NCBI GenBank assembly: GCA_021827645.1 | Contig: JAKAVA010000037.1 | Span: 1-41,981, forward strand | DNA: 41,981 nt | From: Planctomycetota bacterium | GTDB taxonomy: Bacteria > Planctomycetota > Phycisphaerae > WQYP01 | Direction: 5' to 3' | In this document: positions 24,724 through 33,791 of the stretch, piece by piece | Numbering within the stretch: position 1 is the stretch's first letter | How the letters are laid out: every line of letters starts with the position of its first letter | Program-made: the position numbers and the translations under genes | Notes under the pieces: generated by a model | Seen by the model: the letters and a program-made list of their open reading frames with translations, nothing else | Told to the model about the DNA's origin: nothing | The model's database searches: none

Positions 24724-25551
24724 ATGAAAAAATTGACTCCAGTAGAGCCGTCTCAACCGGTGAGACTTCACGAGTATGATCCCGGCGATCATTGCGGCCT
24801 CTCAGATAAAGACCGAACAGTGGAAAAAACCGACGCTATCGCACGGGAGATCGGCGACCTGCAGCAGCAGCTTTTTACCGATTCCACGCAGGCTCTATTG
24901 ATCGTGCTTCAAGGCATGGATACGGCTGGTAAAGACGGTACCATTCGGCGGGTTTTCGACCACGTCAATCCTGCGGGAATCGTGGTCAGCAGTTTCAAAA
25001 CACCCAGTGCCGAGGAAAAATCACACGACTTTCTCTGGCGCATTCACAAGCGGGTCCCGGCCTTCGGGCAGATTGGCATTTTCAATCGATCCCATTATGA
25101 AGATGTACTCGTGGTGCGTGTGCATGCGGACACATTGCTCCCGCTGCGCCTTCGATCCGACAGGGGCCTTTTCAAAGCGCGATTTGACATGATCAATGCC
25201 TTTGAGACCCTGCTGACCCAGTCAAGAACCAGAGTGGTGAAATTCTTTCTCCACATCTCCAAGGATGAGCAGGAAAAACGCCTTGAGGCTCGTGAAAAAG
25301 ACCGGAGCAAACGCTGGAAACTCTCAGATGCGGATTTTGTAGAGCGAAAATTCTGGAAAAAGTATCAACAGTGTTATGAAGATGTGCTTCGATTTACCTC
25401 CACTGAACATTCGCCGTGGTACGTTATTCCCTCCGATCATAAATGGGTGCGAGATCATTGTGTCGCGCGGATCGTTCGAGATACATTGCAATCTATGCAT
25501 CCTCACCCGCCGACCGTCGATGTAAAATCCGCATTGAATCTAAAACGATAG
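24724..25551 (+). CDS. ppk2: Polyphosphate kinase 2 family protein
   Basis: A cytosolic enzyme of 275 residues with the P-loop kinase fold of PPK2. The Walker A loop is GMDTAGKDG at 64-72, the Walker B region is FNRSHYEDVLVVRVH, and a lid follows with Arg/Lys-rich KRLEAREKDRSKRWK. PPK2 enzymes move phosphate between polyphosphate and nucleotides. In the one-domain form most use polyphosphate to phosphorylate ADP, GDP or AMP; the preferred nucleotide cannot be read from the sequence. GGAGG lies just upstream of the ATG. The next gene in the same direction is the diadenylate cyclase, 121 bases away. Confidence 0.93.
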   Translation: MKKLTPVEPSQPVRLHEYDPGDHCGLSDKDRTVEKTDAIAREIGDLQQQLFTDSTQALLIVLQGMDTAGKDGTIRRVFDHVNPAGIVVSSFKTPSAEEKSHDFLWRIHKRVPAFGQIGIFNRSHYEDVLVVRVHADTLLPLRLRSDRGLFKARFDMINAFETLLTQSRTRVVKFFLHISKDEQEKRLEAREKDRSKRWKLSDADFVERKFWKKYQQCYEDVLRFTSTEHSPWYVIPSDHKWVRDHCVARIVRDTLQSMHPHPPTVDVKSALNLKR

Positions 25552-25659
25552 TCCGCCAGATTTACCCCGAACGCTCAGGTCAAATCGGCTCCTTATCGGC
25601 ACGAACACCCGCCCGTGATGCCTTCTCGCCGGTGCGTGTACCGCAGCAGCAAGGGCATG

Positions 25660-25665
25660 TATACT
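25660..25665 (+). promoter_or_regulatory. Candidate -10 for a leaderless cdaA transcript
   Basis: TATACT ends seven bases before the cdaA ATG, which places the predicted transcription start at or next to the A of the start codon. There is no ribosome-binding motif in the gap. The -35 region at 17-18 bases is poor. Confidence 0.35.
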
Positions 25666-25672
25666 GAAATAC

Positions 25673-26491
25673 ATGTTCCAGTTCGTCCGTAATTTTGCCG
25701 ATCGCCTGGACGCCTACAATTGGTGGATCGTCTGTATTGAACTTTTGCTTATCGGCGCGGTCGTTCACAGCGTGCTCTACTTTCTGCGTGATACTCGCGG
25801 TGCCCGGCTTATTCGCGGCACCATACTGCTGCTGATCATCGCGTTTACCGTTATCTGGCTCAGCGGTAATAAATTAATTCGCGTCGAGTATCTTTTTCAA
25901 CGGATTCTGCTTTTCACCAGTCTCGCGGTGGTGGTTGTATTTCAACCCGAACTGCGAAGAGCGCTTATCCGGCTCGGCGAAGCGAGGTTTTTTCGCGTAG
26001 GCCAGAACCGCCCCTCCGATATGGTTGAAGCACTGGTAAAATCAGCTGATTATTGCTCACGCAACCGTATTGGAGCGCTGATCGCCATCGAACGGCAGGT
26101 GGGCCTGGCCAGCCTGGCGGAGAATGGCGCTTCACTCGACGCCGAGATTACCAGTGAACTGCTCAATACCATTTTCTGGCCCGGCTCAGCTCTCCACGAC
26201 ATGGGGGTTGTCATCCGCCATGGGCGACTTGCCGCCGCCGGCGTGCAGTTTCCTCTCGATGAAGGAAGCGATCTGCCGACGGAACTCGGGGCCCGGCATC
26301 GGGCGGCGCTGGGCCTTTCGCAGGACACCGATGCCCTGATTCTGGTTGTCAGCGAGGAGACGGGCATCATCAGTATTGCCCAGAGAGGCAAACTGGATCG
26401 CGGGCTCTCGCCCGATGAGCTTCGACGGCGGCTCTACCAGGAACTGGAAATTAATATCGATGTTGAACATGACGGTTCGATCCTTGCCTGA
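25673..26491 (+). CDS. cdaA: Diadenylate cyclase, CdaA type
   Basis: A membrane enzyme of 272 residues that makes the second messenger c-di-AMP from two ATP. Three N-terminal membrane helices (within residues about 17-105) are followed by the DAC domain. In the catalytic loop the usual DGA is replaced by Asp176-Met177-Gly178 (LHDMGVV). The second motif, Arg208-His209-Arg210 (GARHRAALGLS), is intact. The YbbR/CdaR-like gene follows immediately, as in Firmicutes cda operons, but glmM is absent. No ribosome binding site precedes the ATG, while TATACT does. Confidence 0.9.
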   Translation: MFQFVRNFADRLDAYNWWIVCIELLLIGAVVHSVLYFLRDTRGARLIRGTILLLIIAFTVIWLSGNKLIRVEYLFQRILLFTSLAVVVVFQPELRRALIRLGEARFFRVGQNRPSDMVEALVKSADYCSRNRIGALIAIERQVGLASLAENGASLDAEITSELLNTIFWPGSALHDMGVVIRHGRLAAAGVQFPLDEGSDLPTELGARHRAALGLSQDTDALILVVSEETGIISIAQRGKLDRGLSPDELRRRLYQELEINIDVEHDGSILA

Positions 26492-26500
26492 TCTGGAGAT

Positions 26501-27625
26501 GTGACGACGAAAAAGCTGCCTTCCAATCTGACGACGCATCTCAAGCTTCTGCCGCTGACGGTCACCCTGACGGTTCTGCTCTGGCTCTACGCTGATGCGC
26601 ATCTGACCGCAACTCAGCAAGACCTGCCGCTGCGGGTTAAATTCGCGGCTGTCATGAATAATCATTCCATGACGGTAAGCGTCCGCCAGCCGCAGGGGGG
26701 CGAGTACCAGATCAGTCTTACCGGACGCAAAAGCCGCGTCAATCAGGTTGCGGATCAACTCTTCGGCAGAGCCATTCTCACCTCCGCCGATCGGCATGAT
26801 CTGACCTATGCGTTCGACGGATCGCACTTTCGATACGGCAAAACCTACACCTTTGATACGCTCCGCCTGCTTAATTCACTTCCCTATTTCAGAAGGCATC
26901 ATGTTGCCATCATTGCCGCGCGGCCGCGGAAAACAGAACTGACGTTTGACCGTCTGGTGAAGATACGCCGTCCCATTGAATTCAGTGCGATTCCGGACGT
27001 TACCGCGACCATCTCGCCCGCCACGGCCGTGGTGACCATGGCCGGCAGCATGCTGCTGCGAATCGGGGGACCGCATGAAGTATCCGTTACAGCCCAGCCA
27101 TTGCAGAGTTTGACCGGCCTGCAACCCGGATCACACCAGCATATTGAGGCGCAACTGGTGGTTCATTACCCCGGCATCATTCGTCATGCCGTCAAGGTTA
27201 ATCCGGTCACCGCCGTCGTAAGTTTCATCGCTCCGCACGGAAGATTAAGAGTCCTTCACCTCGGCGCCGTCCCGATCTGGGTTGACGGCCCTCCATGGAT
27301 ATTAAGCCGATATGACGTCCGCGTCCGACCCACAGCGGTTGCCCTGACCGTCTTCGGCACAGATCGAACCATCCGACATCTTGAGACCGATCTGGCGCTT
27401 GGCAGTGGTGCGCCGATCAATAAGCAGATCATCGGGTTTGTGACGCTCTCACCCTCGGCCACATCGACCACCGGCTGGATCAAGCATCATGTCCACTATA
27501 CGCTGCCGCGCGGAGTGTCCATCGTGAAGGGGCCGCACTCAGTTCGCATCAAGGTCAGTCGCCGCCAAAGACACTCTGCCGTTCCCCTCGTTCCTGCGAC
27601 AACATCTCCGGCGGAGCATCCGTGA
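26501..27625 (+). CDS. cdaR: YbbR/CdaR-like regulator of diadenylate cyclase
   Basis: A protein of 374 residues with one N-terminal membrane helix (LPLTVTLTVLLWLYADAHL) and an extracytoplasmic part made of repeated beta-rich units. Three or four units of about 85 residues can be made out. The wording is weakly YbbR-like (PLRVKFAAV, VKIRRPIEF, VSVTAQPL, VLHLGAVPI). CdaR binds CdaA in the membrane and tunes c-di-AMP output. The call is from topology, repeat pattern and position nine bases after cdaA. The start is GTG, with GGAG just upstream at short spacing. The stop overlaps the xseA start. Confidence 0.7.
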   Translation: MTTKKLPSNLTTHLKLLPLTVTLTVLLWLYADAHLTATQQDLPLRVKFAAVMNNHSMTVSVRQPQGGEYQISLTGRKSRVNQVADQLFGRAILTSADRHDLTYAFDGSHFRYGKTYTFDTLRLLNSLPYFRRHHVAIIAARPRKTELTFDRLVKIRRPIEFSAIPDVTATISPATAVVTMAGSMLLRIGGPHEVSVTAQPLQSLTGLQPGSHQHIEAQLVVHYPGIIRHAVKVNPVTAVVSFIAPHGRLRVLHLGAVPIWVDGPPWILSRYDVRVRPTAVALTVFGTDRTIRHLETDLALGSGAPINKQIIGFVTLSPSATSTTGWIKHHVHYTLPRGVSIVKGPHSVRIKVSRRQRHSAVPLVPATTSPAEHP

Positions 27626-29172
27626 TGGTTGATCATCCCCTCTTCTCCGCGCTGCACAGTTCTCAGCCGACCAAGGCCGCGAAAGAAAAAATCAGCTCCC
27701 CGGTTACCCCGCCGCAACCCAAACCACCGATCCTTTCACCGGTTATCACCGTTTCACAAGCGTGCGATCTGCTGGAGCCCGCGATCAAAAGCTGTACACC
27801 CTACCCCATCGCCGTGCGCGGCGAGATCACCAACTGGACCATCGCCCGCAGCGGGCATGCCTATTTTTCGCTCCGTGACGAAGAAGCATGCCTCGAATCC
27901 ATCATGTGGAAGCGGGATCTGGTCCGCATGGATATTGCCCCGGCGGATGGTCTCAAAGTTGTCGCCACGGGAATGATGAATTTCTACCGCCCGCGCGGGC
28001 AGGTCAATTTTCATGTTTCGGCAATGATGCAGGAGGGACGCGGCGAATTGGAGCTTCGCTATCGGGAACTGTGCCGAAAACTTCTCGCCGAAGGACTCTT
28101 TAATTCCGAACGCAAAAGGAAAATCTCTCCGCTTCCCATGCGCATTGGATTGATCACCAGCGATGTGGGAGATGCCGTATTCGATGTTGTCACCACGGCT
28201 CTGCATCGATTTCCACCCCTGAAGATTTTTCTGTTTCCGGTTCGAGTGCAGGGTGATGGCGCGGCCGAGGACATGATCAAAGCGATTGAGTTCTTCAATT
28301 CCCATGTTGCTTCATTGGGGCATCTGGATGCCATTATGTTGGTGCGGGGCGGCGGATCGCTCGAAGACCTCTGGGCATTTAATGATGAGCAACTCGCCCG
28401 GACCATAGCGGCAAGCCGTATCCCGGTGGCCACCGGGATCGGTCACGAACCGGATCAAACCATCGCCGATCTGGTCGCGGATGTGGTCGGTCCTACACCC
28501 ACCGGGGTGGCACAGAAAATTGTTGCGGAAGCGGACGCAGTCGCCGACACCGTGGGCTATTACATGCAGCGTATGTTCGAGCGGTTGCTGCAGGATATTG
28601 ATACCAGAAATCGAGATATCGATTCCGTCGAGGCGAAATTGGAAAGCCTTAGCCATCGACGCTTGTCTGACTGGAACCGCCGGTTGGATCAGTTTCATCG
28701 TGCCGTCAGCGCCATTGAACCCTCAACTCTCGCGGCTCAAAAAAAATTCAATCTCCAATCGGCCCGCCAAAATCTGATCGACGCCATGGCTCGCCGGCTG
28801 GAGGTATCCAGACCGCGATTGGAGCAACTGCAGAGTACAATACTCCGCGCAACTCCGGCAACACGCATTGCACGATCTGCCGCCGAACTCGATTCCATCC
28901 GCCGGAATCTGTATGCCGTTTTATTCGAGGGCATCCGACGAACGCAGGATCGCTGCAGGCACTTCAGGCAGCGACTCGTTGAATCGCATCCGGATAAAAT
29001 TCTCAATCGTGGCTTTTCCATCACCATGCGGGACGACGGACACATCATCAGATCCGTCACCGAGGCACCCATCGGCCGAAAACTTATCACGCGCCTCGCC
29101 GACGGCAGGGTGATCACGGTTGTTGAGTCAATATCCGACGACCCGACAGGGAATGGGAGTATGAAGTTATGA
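27625..29172 (+). CDS. xseA: Exodeoxyribonuclease VII large subunit
   Basis: About 515 residues. Exonuclease VII degrades single-stranded DNA from both ends to short oligonucleotides. Residues 1-35 are an extra Pro/Lys-rich tail. An OB fold for ssDNA follows (VRGEITNWTIARSGHAYFSL). The catalytic domain has MRIGLITSDVGDAVFDV, MLVRGGGSLEDLWAFNDEQL and IGHEPDQTIADLVAD. The last third is a long coiled coil that carries XseB subunits, ending NRGFSIT. The wording GHEPDQ in place of the usual GHETD is a small deviation. The start overlaps the cdaR-like stop, so it belongs to the cda operon. Confidence 0.95.
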   Translation: MVDHPLFSALHSSQPTKAAKEKISSPVTPPQPKPPILSPVITVSQACDLLEPAIKSCTPYPIAVRGEITNWTIARSGHAYFSLRDEEACLESIMWKRDLVRMDIAPADGLKVVATGMMNFYRPRGQVNFHVSAMMQEGRGELELRYRELCRKLLAEGLFNSERKRKISPLPMRIGLITSDVGDAVFDVVTTALHRFPPLKIFLFPVRVQGDGAAEDMIKAIEFFNSHVASLGHLDAIMLVRGGGSLEDLWAFNDEQLARTIAASRIPVATGIGHEPDQTIADLVADVVGPTPTGVAQKIVAEADAVADTVGYYMQRMFERLLQDIDTRNRDIDSVEAKLESLSHRRLSDWNRRLDQFHRAVSAIEPSTLAAQKKFNLQSARQNLIDAMARRLEVSRPRLEQLQSTILRATPATRIARSAAELDSIRRNLYAVLFEGIRRTQDRCRHFRQRLVESHPDKILNRGFSITMRDDGHIIRSVTEAPIGRKLITRLADGRVITVVESISDDPTGNGSMKL

Positions 29173-29232
29173 TAAACAGGCGATGCCGGTCAGACTGCGA
29201 CCGGGTACTCGGTAATGTCTCAGGAGTTTGCC

Positions 29233-29484
29233 ATGGCCGATAAAAAAAATGAAGCCTTTAACCTCGAGCGCACGATGGAGGAATTGGGACAGATCACGGA
29301 AAAGATCAGTTCCGGGAAGGTTGGCCTTGAGGAAAGCCTCCAGCTTTTCGAACGGGGCATGCAGATGGTCAACCAATGCCGCGAATATCTTGCCGAAGCC
29401 GAAAACCGCATCAAGGTGATTTCGGAAGAATCCACCGGCCGCCTGATGAAGGAAAAATCTGTCAGTGAACTCAAGGGCCGGTAA
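29233..29484 (+). CDS. xseB: Exodeoxyribonuclease VII small subunit
   Basis: A protein of 83 residues, all helical. FNLERTMEELGQITEKISSG followed by LEESLQLFERGMQMVNQCRE is the XseB signature. It binds along the coiled coil of XseA. The ATG at 29233 is chosen because AGGAG lies six bases before it; an ATG at 29215 is less well placed. It lies 60 bases after xseA. Confidence 0.94.
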   Translation: MADKKNEAFNLERTMEELGQITEKISSGKVGLEESLQLFERGMQMVNQCREYLAEAENRIKVISEESTGRLMKEKSVSELKGR

Positions 29485-29550
29485 GCTTTCGCTTCGGCTT
29501 TATGGCATGAGCGGCAGACAGGAATCGAAGTTGGATCGGCGGAGATCATC

Positions 29551-30795
29551 ATGACCGAAATCAGTCCGGTAGATCGCACCTCAAGCTCGCTTTGGGGCAT
29601 CAATGTCGCCATCGGATGTCTGTTGTCCTTGGCGGCGGCAATTCTGCTTGTCTCGATATCTCTTGGCGTGTTGATGTTCGTTGGCACTGTTCGGTTTGGG
29701 GCGGTACCCGCCGGCGGCATGATATTCGTTGTGATGACCTTGCCGGGGATATTACTGGGCACTCTTTTGTTCAGCCTGGCAATGATCCTCACCGGCATCA
29801 AGGCTCAGTTGCTCATGCTCCACAGGATTCAGAAAAGTTCGGAGCACACGCGGCAAGGGGTGGAGATGCTCAAGGAATCGATGGCACAATGGGTTGAAAT
29901 TGCACCTGATCGCTCCGCGCCGCAGGCTTCCTTACCTATCACCCCGGTGCCAACCGTGGCTCCTGTGCAACCGGTCGCCGAAAATGGAAACCGGGCGGGT
30001 GACTTTGAAAAATTACTTGCGGTCATGACGGAGCTTCGCGATACGCTTCTGCTGAGCGAAACTCAGCGTGCCGCCCTCGTTAAAAATCGCCTGGAGCAGA
30101 AACGTCGGACGTTAATTGAAAAACTGCATCACCATCTGCGGCATGAAGAGTGGAAGGCCGCGCAAGATGTGATGAAAGAATTCACGGAACTCTTTCCGGA
30201 TGATCCGCATCGCACAGATCTTGCCGATGAAATCACATTTGCCCGCCGCCGCAAAATCGACCGTGATCTCGTCGATGCGCAAGATCGCATTCGCGCCTCG
30301 GCCGCCACCGGACGGTGGGACACGGTCGAGCCCATCATCACCCATCTCGAATTGCAATATCCCGACGATGAGACCGTGGTGACCTACGCACGTCAGATTC
30401 GCGGCGAAATGGAAACGTGGCATTCGGAACAGAGACAGAATCTGATCGCCCAATTAAAAGAGGCGAGTGATCACCGCCAGTGGCGTCGGGCCAGCCTGAT
30501 CGCCCAGCAATTATTGGAAAAATATCCCGAAGATAAGATGGTTGAAAAACTCCGCGCGGAACTTCCCGTATTGCGGAATAATGCCGATCTGCAGGAGGTC
30601 AAGGATCTCGAGGGACAATTCAAGGAACTGCTCCAGCGCCGCCGGTATGAGGAGGCATTTCCCATCGCCCAGAAAGTGATCGACGAACACCCGCAGACGG
30701 CGGCAGCGGGCGAAATGGTCAAAATGCTGCCCAAATTGCAGGAACTCATCAAGCAGGAAAAAGCCCGACGAAAGGCGGAGCTCGGCCCTGGTTGA
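29551..30795 (+). CDS. Two-helix membrane protein with TPR-like repeats
   Basis: A protein of 414 residues of unknown function. Two membrane helices at about 16-46 and 55-83 form a hairpin, leaving both ends on the same side. A short Pro/Thr linker follows, then four helical repeats of about 40-60 residues with a shared ending such as LFPDD, QYPDD, KYPED and EHPQT, which is TPR-like. The likely role is a membrane-anchored scaffold, probably on the cytoplasmic face. It is the last gene in the direction of cdaA and xseAB and is separated from xseB by 66 bases, so co-expression is plausible. I recognise no named family. Confidence 0.6.
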   Translation: MTEISPVDRTSSSLWGINVAIGCLLSLAAAILLVSISLGVLMFVGTVRFGAVPAGGMIFVVMTLPGILLGTLLFSLAMILTGIKAQLLMLHRIQKSSEHTRQGVEMLKESMAQWVEIAPDRSAPQASLPITPVPTVAPVQPVAENGNRAGDFEKLLAVMTELRDTLLLSETQRAALVKNRLEQKRRTLIEKLHHHLRHEEWKAAQDVMKEFTELFPDDPHRTDLADEITFARRRKIDRDLVDAQDRIRASAATGRWDTVEPIITHLELQYPDDETVVTYARQIRGEMETWHSEQRQNLIAQLKEASDHRQWRRASLIAQQLLEKYPEDKMVEKLRAELPVLRNNADLQEVKDLEGQFKELLQRRRYEEAFPIAQKVIDEHPQTAAAGEMVKMLPKLQELIKQEKARRKAELGPG

Positions 30796-30825
30796 AATCC
30801 GGGGCGTATCGAACTCCGTCGGTGG

Positions 30826-33372
30826 TCATGCCAGTTTCGCATGACGCAGCCTCAGGGCGTTGGTAATGACCGACACCGAACTTAAGCTCATCGCCGCCGC
30901 CGCAATCATCGGGCTCAGCAGAATCCCGAAAAATGGATACAGAATACCGGCCGCAATCGGAACACCGCACGCATTATAGAAAAATGCGAAGATCAGATTC
31001 TGCCGAATGTTTCGCATGGTGGCGTCGCCGATGGACAAGGCCCGAACCGCTTTTCGCAGATCCCCATGGAGCAGCGTCACACCGCTGCTTGAAATCGCGA
31101 TGTCCGTGCCTGTTCCCATCGCGATGCCCACATCCGCCTCCGCCAGCGCAGCCGCATCATTGATGCCGTCGCCGATCATCGCCACATGTCGCCCCGCATC
31201 GCGCATGCGTCTGATTTCCGCATGCTTATCCGCCGGCAGCAGGCCTGCACGAAATTCGGTAATGCCCACGCTTTCCGCCACCCGACGGGCCGTGCCCGGA
31301 TTGTCCCCCGTCAGCATCACCACCGAGAGGCCGCGCCGCTTAAACGCCTCCACCGCGCCGGCCGCCTCGGGTCGTACCGGATCCGCCACGCCGATCATCC
31401 CCATCAGGGTCCGATCCACCGCCAGCAGCATCACGGATTGTCCCTGCGATTCAAGCGATTCGATCTCACGCAGCGCAGAGGAAAAATCAATCCCCTCCGC
31501 GCTGAGCATCGCACGATTGCCCAATATTAAATCGCGACCCGCCGCCCGGCCCCGTATGCCAAGCCCGCTTACCGCCTGCACATTCTGGCCATCCGGCACG
31601 GCAAGCCCCCGCTGCGCCGCCGCCCCGACCACCGCTGCCGCAAGGGGATGCTCGCTCCCCTTTTCAATCGCTGCCGCCAATGTCAGAACGTCATTTTCAC
31701 TGCCGCCAGAAATCGCCGTGAGAGTGACGACCGATGGTTGCCCCAGCGTCAAAGTGCCGGTTTTATCCATCGCCACCGTGTCGATGCGTTGGATCGCCTC
31801 AAGCGCCTCGGCATTTCGTATCAGGATGCCCTCTCGGGCGGCCCGGCCAATCCCCACCACAATCGACACAGGTGTCGCCAAGCCCAGTGCGCAAGGACAC
31901 GCAATCAGCAGCACTGCCACGGCATTGACCAATCCATAGGCCGCCGCCGGTGTCGGCCCCCAGATCAACCAGCAGAAAAACGTAATAATCGCAACCGCCA
32001 CCACCGTGGGCACAAAAATTCCCGCCACGCGATCCGCAAGTCTCTGAATCGGCGCCCGACTTCTCTGGGCTTCGCTCACGAGTTTCACGATCTGCGCCAG
32101 TGTCGTTTCCGCCCCCACCCGCTCAGCTCGCATCACCAATGCACCGGCACCGTTGGCGGTCCCGCTGATCAGCGGGCTTCCGACCCGCTTTTCCACCGGC
32201 GCAGGTTCTCCGGTCAGCATCGATTCATCCACCGTGCTGCTCCCTTCCAGTACCACGCCGTCGGTTGGTATTTTTTCGCCCGGTCGCACACGCAGGCGGT
32301 CACCTCGCCGCAGCGTGTCCAGCGCTACATCCGCTTCCGTCCCGTCCGCATTCAATTTTCGCGCGGTTTTGGGCGCCAGCGACAGAAGTTCGCTCATGGC
32401 GGCACCGGTCTTACTCCGGGCGCGGAGTTCCAGCACCTGCCCCAGCAGCACCAAGGCCGTGATGACGGTCGCCGCTTCAAAATAATTATGAACCAGCCCC
32501 GCCGAATTGTGAAAATGCTTCGGAAACCACCCTGGCACCAAGATCGTCGCCACGCTGTAAGTCCACGCGACCGCCACACCCATGGCAATGAGCGTGAACA
32601 TATTCAGATTGCGCGTCAAAAGCGACCGCCATCCCCGAACAAAAAATGGCAACCCCGCCCACAGGACCACCGGCGTCGAAAGTACAAAAAGTGCCCACCC
32701 CACCCACGAGGCTCTATTGAGATGCCCCACATGCGCATCGGCCAGCATGGCCAGCACTACCGTCGGAACCATCAGTACCACCGCCACCACAAACCGCAGC
32801 CGCATATCCCGATATTCCGAATCGTCCGCCTCTTCAGCGGCCGACGGCATCATCGGCTCCAGTGCCATACCGCATTTCGGACACGGCCCAGGTTTGGTGG
32901 TGATCACTTCCGGGTCCATCGGACAAGTGTAATATTTCACCCGCCCGCCGACCGTCGCTCCGGCCTGTGATTGCTCCCCAGTTTGCATTTCCGCGTGGCC
33001 GGTCTCGTGCATTGCCATGTGGTCGCCCTGCGCACCGAGATATTTCTCCGGGTCCGCCTTGAACTTTTCCAGGCAGCTTTTCCCGCAGAAATAATAGGTG
33101 TTGCCCTTATGGAGATGGCTTCCGGCGCATTTCTCCGGGTTGACCTTCATACCGCAGACGGGATCGACGGGCTGCGTCGTCTTCGGCGCAAGGTATTTCT
33201 CCGGGTCCGCCTTGAATGTTTCCAGGCAGCTTTTTCCGCAGAAATAATAGGTGCTGCCCTTGTGGTGATGACTTCCGGCGCATTTCTCCGGGTTGACCTT
33301 CATACCGCAGACGGGATCGATATGTGTATTTGCCTCGGATTCGGTTGCAGCGACTGACAGCGATATTTTCAT
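30826..33372 (-). CDS. copA: Copper-type P1B ATPase with tandem YHS domains
   Basis: An 848-residue heavy-metal exporter. Two YHS metal-binding domains (18-61 and 69-112; [27 protein letters not shown]) are followed by a His/Met-rich linker. Then comes a heavy-metal-binding domain (147-174; [20 protein letters not shown]) and the ATPase. Catalytic motifs are CPC at 492-494, DKTGT with phosphorylated Asp536, and [16 protein letters not shown]. The CPC, the FYN before CGVP in helix 7 and MSLSS in helix 8 fit Cu(I) transport out of the cytoplasm. The usual HMA domains are absent. AGGAG lies eight bases before the ATG. The gene appears monocistronic. Confidence 0.93.
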   Translation of the reverse strand: MKISLSVAATESEANTHIDPVCGMKVNPEKCAGSHHHKGSTYYFCGKSCLETFKADPEKYLAPKTTQPVDPVCGMKVNPEKCAGSHLHKGNTYYFCGKSCLEKFKADPEKYLGAQGDHMAMHETGHAEMQTGEQSQAGATVGGRVKYYTCPMDPEVITTKPGPCPKCGMALEPMMPSAAEEADDSEYRDMRLRFVVAVVLMVPTVVLAMLADAHVGHLNRASWVGWALFVLSTPVVLWAGLPFFVRGWRSLLTRNLNMFTLIAMGVAVAWTYSVATILVPGWFPKHFHNSAGLVHNYFEAATVITALVLLGQVLELRARSKTGAAMSELLSLAPKTARKLNADGTEADVALDTLRRGDRLRVRPGEKIPTDGVVLEGSSTVDESMLTGEPAPVEKRVGSPLISGTANGAGALVMRAERVGAETTLAQIVKLVSEAQRSRAPIQRLADRVAGIFVPTVVAVAIITFFCWLIWGPTPAAAYGLVNAVAVLLIACPCALGLATPVSIVVGIGRAAREGILIRNAEALEAIQRIDTVAMDKTGTLTLGQPSVVTLTAISGGSENDVLTLAAAIEKGSEHPLAAAVVGAAAQRGLAVPDGQNVQAVSGLGIRGRAAGRDLILGNRAMLSAEGIDFSSALREIESLESQGQSVMLLAVDRTLMGMIGVADPVRPEAAGAVEAFKRRGLSVVMLTGDNPGTARRVAESVGITEFRAGLLPADKHAEIRRMRDAGRHVAMIGDGINDAAALAEADVGIAMGTGTDIAISSSGVTLLHGDLRKAVRALSIGDATMRNIRQNLIFAFFYNACGVPIAAGILYPFFGILLSPMIAAAAMSLSSVSVITNALRLRHAKLA
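33037..33318 (-). repeat. Tandem duplication encoding the two YHS domains
   Basis: Two copies (33190-33318 and 33037-33165) with a 153-base period. By eye they differ at nine of about 130 positions, some of them silent, so the duplication is recent or has been homogenised. Confidence 0.85.
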
Positions 33373-33399
33373 GGTGCAGACTCCTGTTTAGTCATATGA

Positions 33400-33428
33400 A
33401 GTCTATGATGCAGAATCGCTTATATCAA
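33400..33428 (-). promoter_or_regulatory. Candidate promoter of the copper ATPase gene
   Basis: On the minus strand TTGATA (33423-33428, five of six) and TAGACT (33400-33405, four of six) are 17 bases apart. Transcription would start about 20 bases before the ATG. No dyad of the kind bound by CueR or CsoR could be made out between them. Confidence 0.5.
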
Positions 33429-33791
33429 TTTATTGCATTTCCGATCGCCAACCGTATCTGACCAGTGTTCCAGCTCCACCGGCTCTTTGCTGCCTGTTGC
33501 ACGGTCGACCCACGGTAAGCTGGCGGCTTATCGGCTGCCATGATCATATCGCAGCACCATGCCTTAAAATCTCAAAGCGAATCCAATCAGCGAGTGTACC
33601 GGGCGGGCGGTCAAACGCTTCATCGCATATGATACGGGGGGACTCTGTGTTTGTTCGACTGCGGTAAGATGCAGTGCTGACGGTAGGATGGCCCGGGATG
33701 ACTCCGGCGAAAGACGGGGTGTGGCACGATAAATCCCAGCCTCTGTCCGCCAATGGCAAGGCAAAGCTGAAACACCATTTCGGAGCACCGA
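33429..33791. other. Divergent intergenic region, nothing further recognised
   Basis: This lies between the minus-strand ATPase promoter and the plus-strand ligase gene. Short frames on both strands carry no recognisable domain. I see no tRNA, mobile element or copy of the dispersed repeats here. A promoter for the ligase gene must be present, but I could not place it. Confidence 0.5.
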
